Source of the DNA: Aequorivita sublithincola DSM 14238 | GTDB lineage: Bacteria > Bacteroidota > Bacteroidia > Flavobacteriales > Flavobacteriaceae | Direction of reading: 5' to 3' | Assembly: GCF_000265385.1 (NCBI RefSeq) | Contig: NC_018013.1 | Location: 461,001-525,000, forward strand | DNA length: 64,000 nucleotides | Shown: positions 16,536 through 25,349 of the stretch, piece by piece | Position numbering within the stretch: the stretch's first letter is position 1 | Layout: the number at the start of each line of letters is the position of its first letter | Translations under genes and position numbers: made by a program | Notes under the pieces: model-generated | Seen by the model: the letters and a program-made list of their open reading frames with translations, nothing else | Told to the model about the DNA's origin: nothing | Database searches by the model: none

Positions 16536-17903
16536 CTACTCTTTAAGTATTTTTATTGTGAAAATATTATTTAGTGTTTGCAGCTTTAAGAAATAAATAC
16601 CATTTGAAAAATTGCTTAAATCTATATTTGTTACCGCTCCCTTCTCGCGTAAAACTTGCCTCCCCAAGGCATCATATAAATAAATGCTATCTAGCAGAAT
16701 ATCTCTTTTTGGGGTAATAGTTAAAATATCTTTTACAGGATTGGGGTAAACGGAAAAGCTTTCAGAATAATTTTCTTGGGTGCTCAAAATAGTCAAGTTT
16801 TTATACCAAGCTATTTTATCATCTGTGATTGAAGCTGAAATAACGTCTAAATCAGTATCTCCATCCAAATCTGCAATAAAAACCCAAACGGGACCATCCG
16901 CATTTACAGTGATAATTTTCTCGGAGCTAAAGTTACCTAGACCATCAATATTTTCAAACCAACCTATAGTGTTGTTGCCTGGTATTGCAGCAGTAATATC
17001 TAAATCTCCGTCTTTATCAATATCACCAACTTGTACAAGACGTACGGTAGGAGAAAGAGTAGTAACAATTTTTTCAATCCCAAAATTTCCCAATCCATCC
17101 ATATTTTCATACCAAACTATTTTACCATCACCAAAAATGGCCGCAATCACATCCTTATCGCCATCACCATCAATATCTGCTGCCCTTACGGAAATTACAC
17201 CATTAGCATTGTTATTAATTACTTTTAGCGGTCCAAAACTTCCCAATCCGTCCAAATTTTCAAACCAAATCACACGGTCGTCGGCTGTAGACGCAGCAAT
17301 CACATCCATATCGCCATCACCATCAAGGTCTTCTGCATACACATCGCGGGTGCTCAAGGCACTATTGGTAAGTAATTTTTGTGGGCCAAAGACCCCAAGA
17401 CCATCCGTATTTTCATACCAAGCTATTTTATTGTCAAGAAAAGATGCCGAAAGTATATCAAAATCTCCGTCTCCATCAATATCTGAAGCGTGAAGACCAA
17501 TGGCTCCATCAGCTGCGGATGTTATGAGACGCTGCGTACCGAATGTACCCAATCCATCAAGATTCTCGAACCATACCACTTTATCTTGTGGGCCTGAAAC
17601 TGCAACTACATCCATGTCTCCATCACCATCAATATCTACCGCAATTACCGTTGTTGTTTCCTGTAAATTTGATGTTATTATTCTTTGGGAACCAAAATTT
17701 CCTAGTCCATCTTCATTTTGATACCAAGCTATTTTATTCTCTCCTGAAATAGCACACACAATATCTTTACGGTCATCGCCATCTATATCTGTTGAATAAA
17801 TACTCCAAGGATTACCATTTATTACATCAATTATTTGTTGTGAGCCAAATTGGCCATAGCAAAAAATATTCGCTGAAAGAAATATGAAAATTAGAAGCTT
17901 CAT
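16536..17903 (-). CDS. FG-GAP/VCBS repeat protein with T9SS type A sorting domain
   Basis: 455-residue secreted protein: signal peptide (about 1-17), seven repeats of about 50 residues, then a C-terminal type A T9SS sorting domain (SVYPNPVKDILTI ... GIYFLKLQTL). Each repeat carries a calcium-loop motif of DxDxDGxxD type (for example DIDGDGDMDV) followed by W(Y/F)EN and DGLGxFG, predicting a Ca-binding beta-propeller. It should be exported by the T9SS to the surface or medium. Ligand unknown. The repeats make antisense frames open, which explains shadow ORFs. Confidence 0.92.
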   Translation of the reverse strand: MKLLIFIFLSANIFCYGQFGSQQIIDVINGNPWSIYSTDIDGDDRKDIVCAISGENKIAWYQNEDGLGNFGSQRIITSNLQETTTVIAVDIDGDGDMDVVAVSGPQDKVVWFENLDGLGTFGTQRLITSAADGAIGLHASDIDGDGDFDILSASFLDNKIAWYENTDGLGVFGPQKLLTNSALSTRDVYAEDLDGDGDMDVIAASTADDRVIWFENLDGLGSFGPLKVINNNANGVISVRAADIDGDGDKDVIAAIFGDGKIVWYENMDGLGNFGIEKIVTTLSPTVRLVQVGDIDKDGDLDITAAIPGNNTIGWFENIDGLGNFSSEKIITVNADGPVWVFIADLDGDTDLDVISASITDDKIAWYKNLTILSTQENYSESFSVYPNPVKDILTITPKRDILLDSIYLYDALGRQVLREKGAVTNIDLSNFSNGIYFLKLQTLNNIFTIKILKE

Positions 17904-17924
17904 AGTTTGTTATTGCCGTTTAAA

Positions 17925-18008
17925 TTAATTTCCCTCTTTGAAAATTACTGTCTCTTCGTTAGTGCCATCTTGATAATTTTCCTCGATTTTATACAAACCA
18001 TTGGGCAT
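17925..18008 (-). pseudogene. Small 27-codon ORF, possible gene remnant
   Basis: An ATG at 18008 opens a 27-codon frame ending in TAA at 17925, rich in Glu, Lys and Asn and starting MPNGLYKIEE. It reads like the charged C-terminal end of a protein. An in-frame TGA two codons before the ATG prevents extension. It may be a remnant of a decayed gene or a small protein gene; the rest of 17904-18155 shows nothing else apart from a possible -7 box TAAATTTA at 18126. Confidence 0.3.
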
Positions 18009-18155
18009 TTTTCAATTAAATTTGGGTTGTTATATTTCTTTGGAATCTGCAGGAATTAAGAGTATTTGTATATTAGATAAAATAATTTCTAGGTAAGATA
18101 ATTTAAAATATCCTAATTCTCTTACTAAATTTACGATTCATAAAATCCACTTTTA

Positions 18156-18860
18156 ATGAAAAACCTAATAATAGCAAGCACCAGCACCGTTTACGGAGGC
18201 GAATATCTAGACTATCTAACCGAAGAAATGTCCGAACTTTTTAAGGACACTGAAGAAGTCATCTTTATCCCCTACGCGCGTCCCGGCGGCATCAGCCACG
18301 ATGAATACACTGCAAAAGCCTCAAAAGCTTTCGATAAAATTGGTAAAAAATTAGTTGGATTGCACACTTTCAACAATCCTGTAGAAGCTTTAAAAAACGC
18401 CAAAGGAGCGTTTACTGGTGGTGGAAATACTTTTGTTTTAGTAAACTCTCTTTACCGTTTGGAACTTATGCAACCGCTTCGTGAAGCTATTTTTAACGGT
18501 TTGCCCTATATGGGAACTAGTGCCGGCAGCAATATTTGCGGTGTCTCTATGCAGACGACTAATGATATGCCTATTATTTATCCACCTTCGTTTAAAACTT
18601 TGGGTGTAATTCCTTTCAACCTCAACCCACACTATTTGGATCCTGAACCCAACAGTAAACATATGGGTGAAACCCGTGAAACCCGTATTGCGGAATTTCA
18701 TACGCTGAACACGGTTCCAGTTGTTGGGCTACGTGAAGGAAGTTGGCTACGAGTAAAAGGTGATGAAATTATTCTGAAAGGTGAATTGAAAGCCCGTGTT
18801 TTTGAACAAGGAAAAAATCCTTATGAAGTTGAAACGGGTACGGAATTTTCAAATTTCTGA
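18156..18860 (+). CDS. pepE: Dipeptidase E (peptidase family S51)
   Basis: Cytoplasmic serine peptidase hydrolysing dipeptides with N-terminal aspartate. The 234 residues match the family. The nucleophile is Ser122 in GTSAGSNICG; FTGGGNTFVLVN and FNLNPHYLDP are family signatures, the His of the latter being part of the active-site region. The gene is alone on this strand, convergent with the GNAT gene 44 nt away. Confidence 0.93.
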   Translation: MKNLIIASTSTVYGGEYLDYLTEEMSELFKDTEEVIFIPYARPGGISHDEYTAKASKAFDKIGKKLVGLHTFNNPVEALKNAKGAFTGGGNTFVLVNSLYRLELMQPLREAIFNGLPYMGTSAGSNICGVSMQTTNDMPIIYPPSFKTLGVIPFNLNPHYLDPEPNSKHMGETRETRIAEFHTLNTVPVVGLREGSWLRVKGDEIILKGELKARVFEQGKNPYEVETGTEFSNF

Positions 18861-18904
18861 AAATTTAGTCTCATGTATTTAAGTGAGGCGATTTTATGTC
18901 TTTT

Positions 18905-19342
18905 TTAAAGTTCTTTTACAAAATGATACCCCTTCGCCACAAAACCCTGATTATAAAAAAATTTGTGTGACGGAAAGTTATGTACATAACTATTTAGCTC
19001 AACCCAATTACAGGATTTTTTCTTGGCGTAATCACTTACAAATTCGACCATCATTTTACCAATTCCGTGGCTTCTGTATTCATCACTAATAATAACGTGA
19101 TCCATTTCTACACTTTTCCCTGCATAATGTCGGGTCTGGAACCAGAGCCCGCAAATACCTATTAATTTTTCAGCATCAAAAACACCCAAACATTCGTAGT
19201 GTTGTTGGACCATTTCAAGTAAACGCTCTTTTATAAGTTCTTCGGAAACGGTATAATTCCCAAGTTTTTGCAACATTGGAATAATACTCAAGATTTCCGA
19301 AGAAGGAATGATTTTAATAACAATTTTATTTTCCGACGTCAT
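18905..19342 (-). CDS. GNAT family N-acetyltransferase
   Basis: 145-residue acetyl-CoA-dependent acyltransferase of GNAT fold. The CoA-binding region is ISDEYRSHGIGKMMVEFVSDYAKKKSC (R/QxxGxG/A as RSHGIG), followed by the C-terminal VHNFPSHKFFYNQGFV. Substrate unknown. Its ATG overlaps the stop codon of the upstream BNR protein gene by one base, so the two are probably transcribed together, although their cell locations differ. Confidence 0.88.
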   Translation of the reverse strand: MTSENKIVIKIIPSSEILSIIPMLQKLGNYTVSEELIKERLLEMVQQHYECLGVFDAEKLIGICGLWFQTRHYAGKSVEMDHVIISDEYRSHGIGKMMVEFVSDYAKKKSCNWVELNSYVHNFPSHKFFYNQGFVAKGYHFVKEL

Positions 19343-20910
19343 TATTCAACCACAATCATTTTAAGGGTTTTGGACGTTCCATTAACCGTCAGTTTGCAAA
19401 AATAGCTTCCTTCTGCAAGATTCATTTCGTCTATATTCATTGGAATTATATACTTTCCGTAACCTTTGGTTTCATTATTCATCACAGTATAAACCTTTCT
19501 TCCTTGAACATCAAATAGATCAATGCTCACCTGAGATTCTTCATGAAGCTTAAAGGAAACATAGCTTAAATCACTAGCTGGATTTGGGTATTGCATTACG
19601 TTCTCAACTTGCGCAGCACCATTTCCAGCAAATAGAATTGGCGATGGAGTTACATCTGTCCAAACACTTAACTGACTTCCGCTAAGCCTAGTCCAGATTG
19701 GTCTAACTACGTTGTTATGAACTGTTATATTCGTGTAATCTCCAAAGAAAACTCCTGAATTTGGAGTAAACGGAGATTCGCTAATTCGTTTGTTGGTTAT
19801 TGTAGTTCCACCGTCTTCTGAATAGGCAAGGTAAACGTCGGTTTTATTGTCTGTATATTCTCTTCTATCATAAAACACAAAAAACAGATTGCCGTTAGTT
19901 TGGTCTATATCCATCCACGTGAAAAATTGTTGCTTTCCTGCGGGGTCGTCGTTTACTCGTGTTGGCGCGCTCCAAGTATTTCCACCATCGGTAGATTTAC
20001 TCATAAAAACATCGGTATCGTTTGCGCCATTTCGTTGATCGCTCCAGTTTACATAAATAGTTCCGTGATTTGGACCGCCACTAAGATCACATTTTGTTAT
20101 TGGTAAACCGTTAGCGCGGCTAATTCCAGGAATTCCATAGTCCCATCCTGTTGGCATTGGATCAATCTTAATTTCTTCAGATAACCAAGTGTCTCCTTGA
20201 TCTAAGGATTTATTGAAAACAAGACCGTTTGGACCTGCCCAAGCCACATAAATCTCACCATTTGGACCAACTGCTGGTACAGCTCCTTCAGTGGTATCGT
20301 CTTCATCTACGCAATTTCCGTCAACGCTATTAATCTTTTTTGGAGCGGACCAGGTTTGACCTCTATCGGTCGATTTTGAAAATAGAATAATTGATTTATC
20401 ATTGGGATTGCTACTTCCGTAATCGTCAAACTGCGTCCAGGTTACATATATATTGTTATTATTTCTGTCAACAACGCTCCATTGCTTGTCTTGCGCCTTG
20501 GTACCGTTCAGACCAGTAAAAGTACCGCTGCTCCAATTATTGCCGTTGTCTGTAGATTTTTGGCAAACAATCCTGTCAATCCAGTTGCCGCTTGAAGGAT
20601 TTGAAAGATGGAAATAGTAAAAATTACCGTCCGTATCCACATCAAACGAAGGATCTCCCCACACGCCATAACTAGAAGTCATTGTCTGTTCACTCCATGT
20701 GAGGCCGCCATCGCTACTGTTATAGACATTATTCAAGTTTGCACCTGCAACAAGAATGTCCGTATTTAACGGATTCATTAATATTGAGGGTTCGTTCGGG
20801 GAATGATTGTTGGTAATCATAACGTTTTGGGCAGTTACGGGAGTAACAGCCATCCCGATAGCTATTGGGATAGAAAACAACAAAATTGTTGATAGGTTCT
20901 TGGTTATCAT
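19342..20910 (-). CDS. BNR/Asp-box repeat protein with T9SS type A sorting domain
   Basis: 522-residue secreted protein with a sialidase-like beta-propeller. At least five Asp-box motifs (SxDxGxTW: SSDGGLTW, KSTDNGNNW, KSTDRGQTW, KSLDQGDTW, KSTDGGNTW) are visible, followed by a degenerate YSEDGGTT. The C-terminus (QYPNPASDLSYVSF ... GSYFCKLTVNGTSKTLKMIVVE) is a type A sorting domain. The signal peptide includes SIPIAIGMAV, encoded by a palindromic repeat. I see no clear sialidase catalytic set, so the enzymatic role is open. Confidence 0.9.
   Translation of the reverse strand: MITKNLSTILLFSIPIAIGMAVTPVTAQNVMITNNHSPNEPSILMNPLNTDILVAGANLNNVYNSSDGGLTWSEQTMTSSYGVWGDPSFDVDTDGNFYYFHLSNPSSGNWIDRIVCQKSTDNGNNWSSGTFTGLNGTKAQDKQWSVVDRNNNNIYVTWTQFDDYGSSNPNDKSIILFSKSTDRGQTWSAPKKINSVDGNCVDEDDTTEGAVPAVGPNGEIYVAWAGPNGLVFNKSLDQGDTWLSEEIKIDPMPTGWDYGIPGISRANGLPITKCDLSGGPNHGTIYVNWSDQRNGANDTDVFMSKSTDGGNTWSAPTRVNDDPAGKQQFFTWMDIDQTNGNLFFVFYDRREYTDNKTDVYLAYSEDGGTTITNKRISESPFTPNSGVFFGDYTNITVHNNVVRPIWTRLSGSQLSVWTDVTPSPILFAGNGAAQVENVMQYPNPASDLSYVSFKLHEESQVSIDLFDVQGRKVYTVMNNETKGYGKYIIPMNIDEMNLAEGSYFCKLTVNGTSKTLKMIVVE
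20852..20871. repeat. Palindrome of atcccgatagctatcgggat type inside a signal peptide
   Basis: A 20-bp palindrome with one mismatch, matching the one at 27223-27242. Here it lies in the coding sequence and encodes the hydrophobic stretch IPIAIG of the BNR protein's signal peptide. Confidence 0.75.
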
Positions 20911-21030
20911 ACTATTTCATATTTAAAAAAGATTAGTAAATGTATAAAATAGTTTGGTTTTCTTCGGAAGAAAAATGCTTTGAATTCCTAAAATTGAATT
21001 AAAAAAGAAAGCAGAAACCAACTACTAAAT

Positions 21031-21038
21031 TATTTTTG
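21031..21038 (+). promoter_or_regulatory. -7 box (TATTTTTG) before the M15 peptidase
   Basis: Exact TAnnTTTG match 41 nt before the ATG of the M15 peptidase gene, in an AT-rich gap. Confidence 0.55.
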
Positions 21039-21079
21039 ACGAATTTAGTAAACTCTAAACAATAGTATTTTCAAAATAA

Positions 21080-21823
21080 ATGAAACGCAACGAATTCATC
21101 AAAATATCAAGTATTACAGGATTAAGTTTAGCAATATTTCCGCAGTTATCTTTTAAAAATTTCTCTGAGGAATTCACCCGAAACCAATTAATAGGAAAGG
21201 GAAACCCAGATATTGTGGGCGATAGCTACACTTCAAAAATGCACAAAACCGCAAAGGCCGCATTCAATAAAATGAAATCCGCTGCCGCCAAAGAAAATAT
21301 AAATATTGAAGTGGTTTCCGCCTACCGAAGCTTTCAGCGGCAAAAAGAAATTTTTGAAGGGAAATACAAACGTTTCACTTCCGAAGGACTTTCACCAGAA
21401 AAAGCAATCAAAAAAATCATAGAATATTCCACTATTCCCGGTACTTCGCGCCATCATTGGGGAACGGATTTAGACATTATTGACGCAAACGCGCCACGTC
21501 CAGCAAACGTTTTGATGCCTGAAAATTTTCACGGCACCGGCGTATTTTGCAAACTGAAAACTTGGTTGAATGAAAATGCTTCAAAATTCGACTTTTACGA
21601 AGTTTACACAGACAACGGCAACCGCAAAGGTTTTAAATATGAGCCGTGGCATTTCAGCTACGCACCAGTTTCAATCCCGATGCTGAAAGAATACAAAGAA
21701 AGGATCAATGTAAAAAAGATGCTTTCCGAAGAAAAAATTATGGGCAACGAACATTTTTCTGAAGCATTCGTTTCAAAATATGTGAAGGAAAATATTTTAG
21801 ATATTAATCCGAAGTTGCTTTAA
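21080..21823 (+). CDS. M15 family D-alanyl-D-alanine carboxypeptidase (VanY-like)
   Basis: Exported zinc peptidase of 247 residues that should trim peptidoglycan stem peptides. The M15 signatures are visible: SAYRSFQRQKEIF, the zinc motif SRHHWGTDLDI (SxHxxGxAxD type) and the third ligand in YEPWHFSY. The N-terminus has a hydrophobic segment (ISSITGLSLAIFPQL) after MKRNEFIK, suggesting a signal or anchor. A VanY/LdcB-type role in cell-wall turnover is likely. Confidence 0.9.
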   Translation: MKRNEFIKISSITGLSLAIFPQLSFKNFSEEFTRNQLIGKGNPDIVGDSYTSKMHKTAKAAFNKMKSAAAKENINIEVVSAYRSFQRQKEIFEGKYKRFTSEGLSPEKAIKKIIEYSTIPGTSRHHWGTDLDIIDANAPRPANVLMPENFHGTGVFCKLKTWLNENASKFDFYEVYTDNGNRKGFKYEPWHFSYAPVSIPMLKEYKERINVKKMLSEEKIMGNEHFSEAFVSKYVKENILDINPKLL

Positions 21824-21827
21824 ATGA

Positions 21828-21959
21828 TTTAAGGTTTAAGGTTTAAAATTGTGGATTCCTTAAATTCAAACTCATCAACTTTTAAACTCTTAAACTTAAA
21901 GTCCAACAACCCTTTGTATCTTTGTATAACCTTGAATTTTGAATCTTAAATTTTGAATC
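21828..21959. repeat. AT-rich heptamer repeats upstream of gpmI
   Basis: Three heptamers tttaagg, tttaagg, tttaaaa (21828-21848) and four heptamers ttgaatt, ttgaatc, ttaaatt, ttgaatc (21932-21959) fill most of this gap. They surround the promoter box at 21917. Same 7-bp period as other arrays in the window. Confidence 0.6.
21917..21924 (+). promoter_or_regulatory. -7 box (TATCTTTG) before gpmI
   Basis: Exact TAnnTTTG match, 40 nt before the gpmI ATG at 21965. Transcription would start near 21931, inside the second heptamer array. Confidence 0.6.
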
Positions 21960-21964
21960 CTCCA

Positions 21965-23482
21965 ATGAACAAGAAAGTCCTTTTAATGATCCTAGATGGC
22001 TGGGGAGTTACGCAAGATCCTTCCGTTTCCGCCGTTGCACAGGCAGATACGCCTTTTATAGATTCACTTTATAAAAAATATCCGCACGCGCAATTGCTCA
22101 CTCACGGAATGAACGTTGGGCTTCCCGAAGGTCAAATGGGCAACAGCGAAGTGGGACATATGAATTTGGGAGCTGGCAGAATTGTATATCAAGATCTAGC
22201 AAAAATTAATATGGCTGTTGAAAATGGTACGTTGCGCAACGAACCAGAACTACAAAAAGCTTTCGATTACGCAAAAAGTCACAATAAAAACGTACACTTT
22301 TTAGGCCTTGTTTCCAATGGTGGCGTGCATTCTCATATTGAGCATTTAAAAGGTTTAATTACCGCTGCTGACGAAAGTGGTTTGAAAAATATATTCGTTC
22401 ACGCTTTTACAGATGGTCGCGATGTAGACCCACATTCTGGGAAGGGTTTTATTGAAGATTTGCAAAATTCTTTGGAGAAAACAGGCGGAAAACTAGCTTC
22501 AATCATTGGTCGATATTATGCAATGGATCGTGATAGACGTTGGGAACGCGTAAAAAAAGCGTATGATTTATTAGTATTCGGAAAAGGGAAACCCTCTAAA
22601 AATGCATTACAAAGTATTGAAGAAAGTTACGCCGAAGGAATTACCGACGAATTCATCGAACCGATTGTAATGACAACTACTAAAGGCAAACCAGTTGCAA
22701 CCATTGAAAAAGATGACGTTGTGATTTTCTTCAACTTTAGAACCGATCGTGGCAGACAAATTACTGAAGTTTTAACTCAAAAAAATCACGAAACTTTTGA
22801 GATGAAAACGCTTCCGTTATATTTCGTGACACTTACGAACTATGACGATTCCTTTGAAAACATCCACGTAATCTACAATAAAGAAAATCTACACGATACT
22901 TTAGGCGAAATTTTAGAAAAGAACGGAAAAAAGCAAATCCGCATTGCTGAAACTGAAAAATATCCGCACGTAACTTTCTTCTTTTCTGGAGGAAGAGAAG
23001 TTCCTTTTGAGGGGGAAAAACGAATTCTTTGCCCATCGCCCACAGTCGCCACTTATGATCTTAAACCTGAAATGAGCGCTTACGATCTTCGGGATATGAT
23101 TCTTCCAGAAATTGAAAATGAAACTGCTGATTTCATTTGCCTAAATTTCGCAAACCCAGATATGGTAGGACATACAGGTGTTTTTAAAGCAGCTGTTATT
23201 GCTTGCGAAACGGTAGATAATTGTGCTCAAGCCATTGTTGAACAAGCCTTAGAAAGTCATTATGTAACAATTATAATTGCAGACCATGGTAATAGTGAAA
23301 AAATGATAAACCCTGACGGTTCGCCAAACACGGCTCACACGATCAATCCTGTTCCAATAATAATAGTTGACAACGAAATTAAAACAGTTAAAAACGGAAT
23401 ATTGGGCGATATTGCTCCAACTATTCTTGCTATTTTAGGCGTTGAGAAGCCTGAGATAATGACACAACATTCCTTAATTTAA
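21965..23482 (+). CDS. gpmI: 2,3-bisphosphoglycerate-independent phosphoglycerate mutase
   Basis: Glycolytic cofactor-independent mutase interconverting 3- and 2-phosphoglycerate, two Mn ions, alkaline phosphatase superfamily. 505 residues from ATG 21965. Visible are LLMILDGWGV (first metal Asp), the phospho-acceptor Ser in GNSEVGHMNLGAGRIVYQDL, HAFTDGRDVDPHSG, GRYYAMDRDRRWERV, FNFRTDRGRQITE and the C-terminal metal motifs NPDMVGHTG and IIADHGNSEKM. A TTG at 21953 would add four residues but lies inside a repeat, so ATG is preferred. The next gene starts 4 nt downstream. Confidence 0.96.
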   Translation: MNKKVLLMILDGWGVTQDPSVSAVAQADTPFIDSLYKKYPHAQLLTHGMNVGLPEGQMGNSEVGHMNLGAGRIVYQDLAKINMAVENGTLRNEPELQKAFDYAKSHNKNVHFLGLVSNGGVHSHIEHLKGLITAADESGLKNIFVHAFTDGRDVDPHSGKGFIEDLQNSLEKTGGKLASIIGRYYAMDRDRRWERVKKAYDLLVFGKGKPSKNALQSIEESYAEGITDEFIEPIVMTTTKGKPVATIEKDDVVIFFNFRTDRGRQITEVLTQKNHETFEMKTLPLYFVTLTNYDDSFENIHVIYNKENLHDTLGEILEKNGKKQIRIAETEKYPHVTFFFSGGREVPFEGEKRILCPSPTVATYDLKPEMSAYDLRDMILPEIENETADFICLNFANPDMVGHTGVFKAAVIACETVDNCAQAIVEQALESHYVTIIIADHGNSEKMINPDGSPNTAHTINPVPIIIVDNEIKTVKNGILGDIAPTILAILGVEKPEIMTQHSLI

Positions 23483-23486
23483 TCAT

Positions 23487-24077
23487 ATGAAAAAAATAAT
23501 CCTAATACTTTCAATAATCGCTTTATCAGCCTGCAATTCTTCAAAAGAAAAAAATAAAGTTGAAAAGAAAACTTCCACAGAAATGATATCCGAAAACTCA
23601 AAAGAAAAAATAAACGACACCGTTCCCTACGAAGATTCTGTAATGCTTCTAGGAAAAGCTAACCGAAAAGGTCTCCAAATGGACGCTTTCAAAAGCTGGT
23701 TCAACCCAGGCTATCAAGATTATAGCGTAGATTCTGTAACACTCGAAAAACTGAAACCATTTTTGAAAGATGTTACTATCACAGTCTTTATGGGTACTTG
23801 GTGCGAAGATAGCCAACGCGAAACGCCACATCTCTATAAAATTTTAGATGACGCAAAGTTTGATGAATCTAAACTAACTTTAATAACCACTTCAGACGAA
23901 AAAACCACTCCTCAAAGTTTTGAAAAAGGAAAAAACATAACCAACGTTCCCACCATAATCTTCTACAAAAACGATAAGGAATTGGGCAGAATCGTGGAAT
24001 ACCCTATTGAAAGCCTTGAAAAAGACATGCTCGCTATTTTAAGTGGAAAAGAATACAAACACGCTTACGCAGAATAA
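23487..24077 (+). CDS. Thioredoxin-like lipoprotein with a WCxxS site
   Basis: 196-residue lipoprotein: signal peptide with lipobox ending at Cys16 (ALSAC), a Lys/Glu-rich linker, then a thioredoxin-fold domain with VTIFMGT-like strand preceding WCEDSQ. Only the first cysteine (Cys106) of the CxxC pair is present; the second is Ser109. The cis-Pro loop NVPTIIFY is intact. A single-Cys site suggests a monothiol or binding role rather than a disulfide reductase. It follows gpmI by 4 nt, so is probably cotranscribed. Confidence 0.85.
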   Translation: MKKIILILSIIALSACNSSKEKNKVEKKTSTEMISENSKEKINDTVPYEDSVMLLGKANRKGLQMDAFKSWFNPGYQDYSVDSVTLEKLKPFLKDVTITVFMGTWCEDSQRETPHLYKILDDAKFDESKLTLITTSDEKTTPQSFEKGKNITNVPTIIFYKNDKELGRIVEYPIESLEKDMLAILSGKEYKHAYAE

Positions 24078-24103
24078 AACTTTAGCATCGGTATAATTCT
24101 TTG

Positions 24104-24111
24104 TAATTTTG
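24104..24111 (+). promoter_or_regulatory. -7 box (TAATTTTG) before the HAD phosphatase gene
   Basis: Exact TAnnTTTG match 17 nt before the ATG at 24129, giving a short leader of about 10 nt. Confidence 0.55.
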
Positions 24112-24128
24112 CGGTTTGAAAATTTAAA

Positions 24129-24536
24129 ATGATTAGAGAAACCCTAACTATTGCTGTAGATTTTGATGGAACCATCGTTGAAGATGAATATCCGAGCATT
24201 GGCCGTCCCATTATTTTTGCTTTTGAAACAATAAAAAAACTGCAGGACGAAGGTCATAGACTCATTCTATGGACCTACCGAAAAGGTCGTGCCTTGGAAG
24301 AAGCTGTAAAATTCTGCAATGAAAATGGAATTGTTTTTTATGCGGTAAATAAAAGTTTTCCTGAGGAAGAATTTGACGGTTCGTATAGCCGAAAAATAAA
24401 TGCCGACGTTTTTATAGACGATCGTAATATTGGAGGTCTTAAAAGTTGGGGCGAAATCTATCAACAATTAATAGGCGAACTTACTCCCACAAAAACCAAA
24501 ACACAGAAAAAAGGATTTTTCTCCTTTTTAAAATAG
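24129..24536 (+). CDS. BT0820-type HAD phosphatase
   Basis: 135-residue small HAD-fold phosphatase without a large cap. The nucleophile motif is AVDFDGTIVED (DxDGT), motif II is LILWTYRKGR, and DVFIDDRNIGG holds the metal Asp pair. The family is known from Bacteroides BT_0820; the physiological substrate is not established. Map begins 4 nt after the stop codon. Confidence 0.88.
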   Translation: MIRETLTIAVDFDGTIVEDEYPSIGRPIIFAFETIKKLQDEGHRLILWTYRKGRALEEAVKFCNENGIVFYAVNKSFPEEEFDGSYSRKINADVFIDDRNIGGLKSWGEIYQQLIGELTPTKTKTQKKGFFSFLK

Positions 24537-24540
24537 CAGT

Positions 24541-25347
24541 ATGATAATCCCAAAAACAAGAGAAGAAATTGAATTGATGCGCGAAAGTGCTTTGGTGGTA
24601 TCCCGTACTTTAGGAATGCTCGCTAAAGAAATGAAACCAGGTGCTACGACCAATCAGCTAAATAAAATGGCGGAAGATTACATTCGTAGTCAAGACGCAA
24701 TTCCAGGATTTCTTGGACTTTATGGTTGCCCTTCCACCCTATTAACGAGTGTAAATGAAGCGGTTGTTCACGGTTTGCCAACTGATGTTCCTTTGAAGGA
24801 AGGCGATATTGTTGCAATAGATTGTGGTGCCATCAAAAATAGTTTTTATGGCGATCACGCTTATACTTTTGAAGTTGGCGAAGTTTCTGCTGAAACTAAA
24901 AAGCTTTTGAAAATTACGAAAGAGTCACTTTACATAGGTATCCGAGAATTTAAAGCTGGGAACCGCGTTGGCGATGTTGGGTTTGCAATTCAAAACTATT
25001 GCGAAGCGCAAGGTTATGGCGTGGTTCGCGAACTTGTTGGCCACGGTTTAGGTAGAAAAATGCACGAAGATCCCGAAATGCCAAACTATGGCCGCCGCGG
25101 TCGCGGCAAGAAATTTGTTGAAGGAATGACCATTGCATTGGAACCAATGATAAATTTGGGAACCTACAAAGTGAAACAATTGAGCGACGGCTGGACCATC
25201 GTAACTCAAGACGGGCAACCCAGTGCACACTATGAGCACAACATAGCTTTAGTAAACGGAAAACCGGAATTGCTTTCTACGTTTGATTATGTTTATGAAG
25301 CGTTGGGGATTGTGAGTGATGAAGAGAAAGAATTCAGAAATATATAA
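24541..25347 (+). CDS. map: Type I methionine aminopeptidase
   Basis: Cytosolic dimetal aminopeptidase that removes initiator methionine. 268 residues. Metal ligands are visible in order: IDCGAIKNSFYGDHAYTF (two Asp), VGHGLGRKMHEDP (His), ALEPMINLG (Glu) and HYEHNIALV (Glu). The MIIPKTREEIELMRESALVVS start is typical. It follows the HAD phosphatase by 4 nt, so the two form an operon. Confidence 0.96.
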   Translation: MIIPKTREEIELMRESALVVSRTLGMLAKEMKPGATTNQLNKMAEDYIRSQDAIPGFLGLYGCPSTLLTSVNEAVVHGLPTDVPLKEGDIVAIDCGAIKNSFYGDHAYTFEVGEVSAETKKLLKITKESLYIGIREFKAGNRVGDVGFAIQNYCEAQGYGVVRELVGHGLGRKMHEDPEMPNYGRRGRGKKFVEGMTIALEPMINLGTYKVKQLSDGWTIVTQDGQPSAHYEHNIALVNGKPELLSTFDYVYEALGIVSDEEKEFRNI

Positions 25348-25349
25348 AC

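Noticed and set aside
16780..17493. Long plus-strand ORF with Ser/Pro-rich repeats
   Set aside because: Antisense shadow of the FG-GAP repeats, which keep one reverse frame open.
21080..21160. Tat signal in the M15 peptidase (MKRNEFIK)
   Set aside because: No twin arginine: only one Arg before the F-x-K part, so Tat export is not supported although tatA is nearby.
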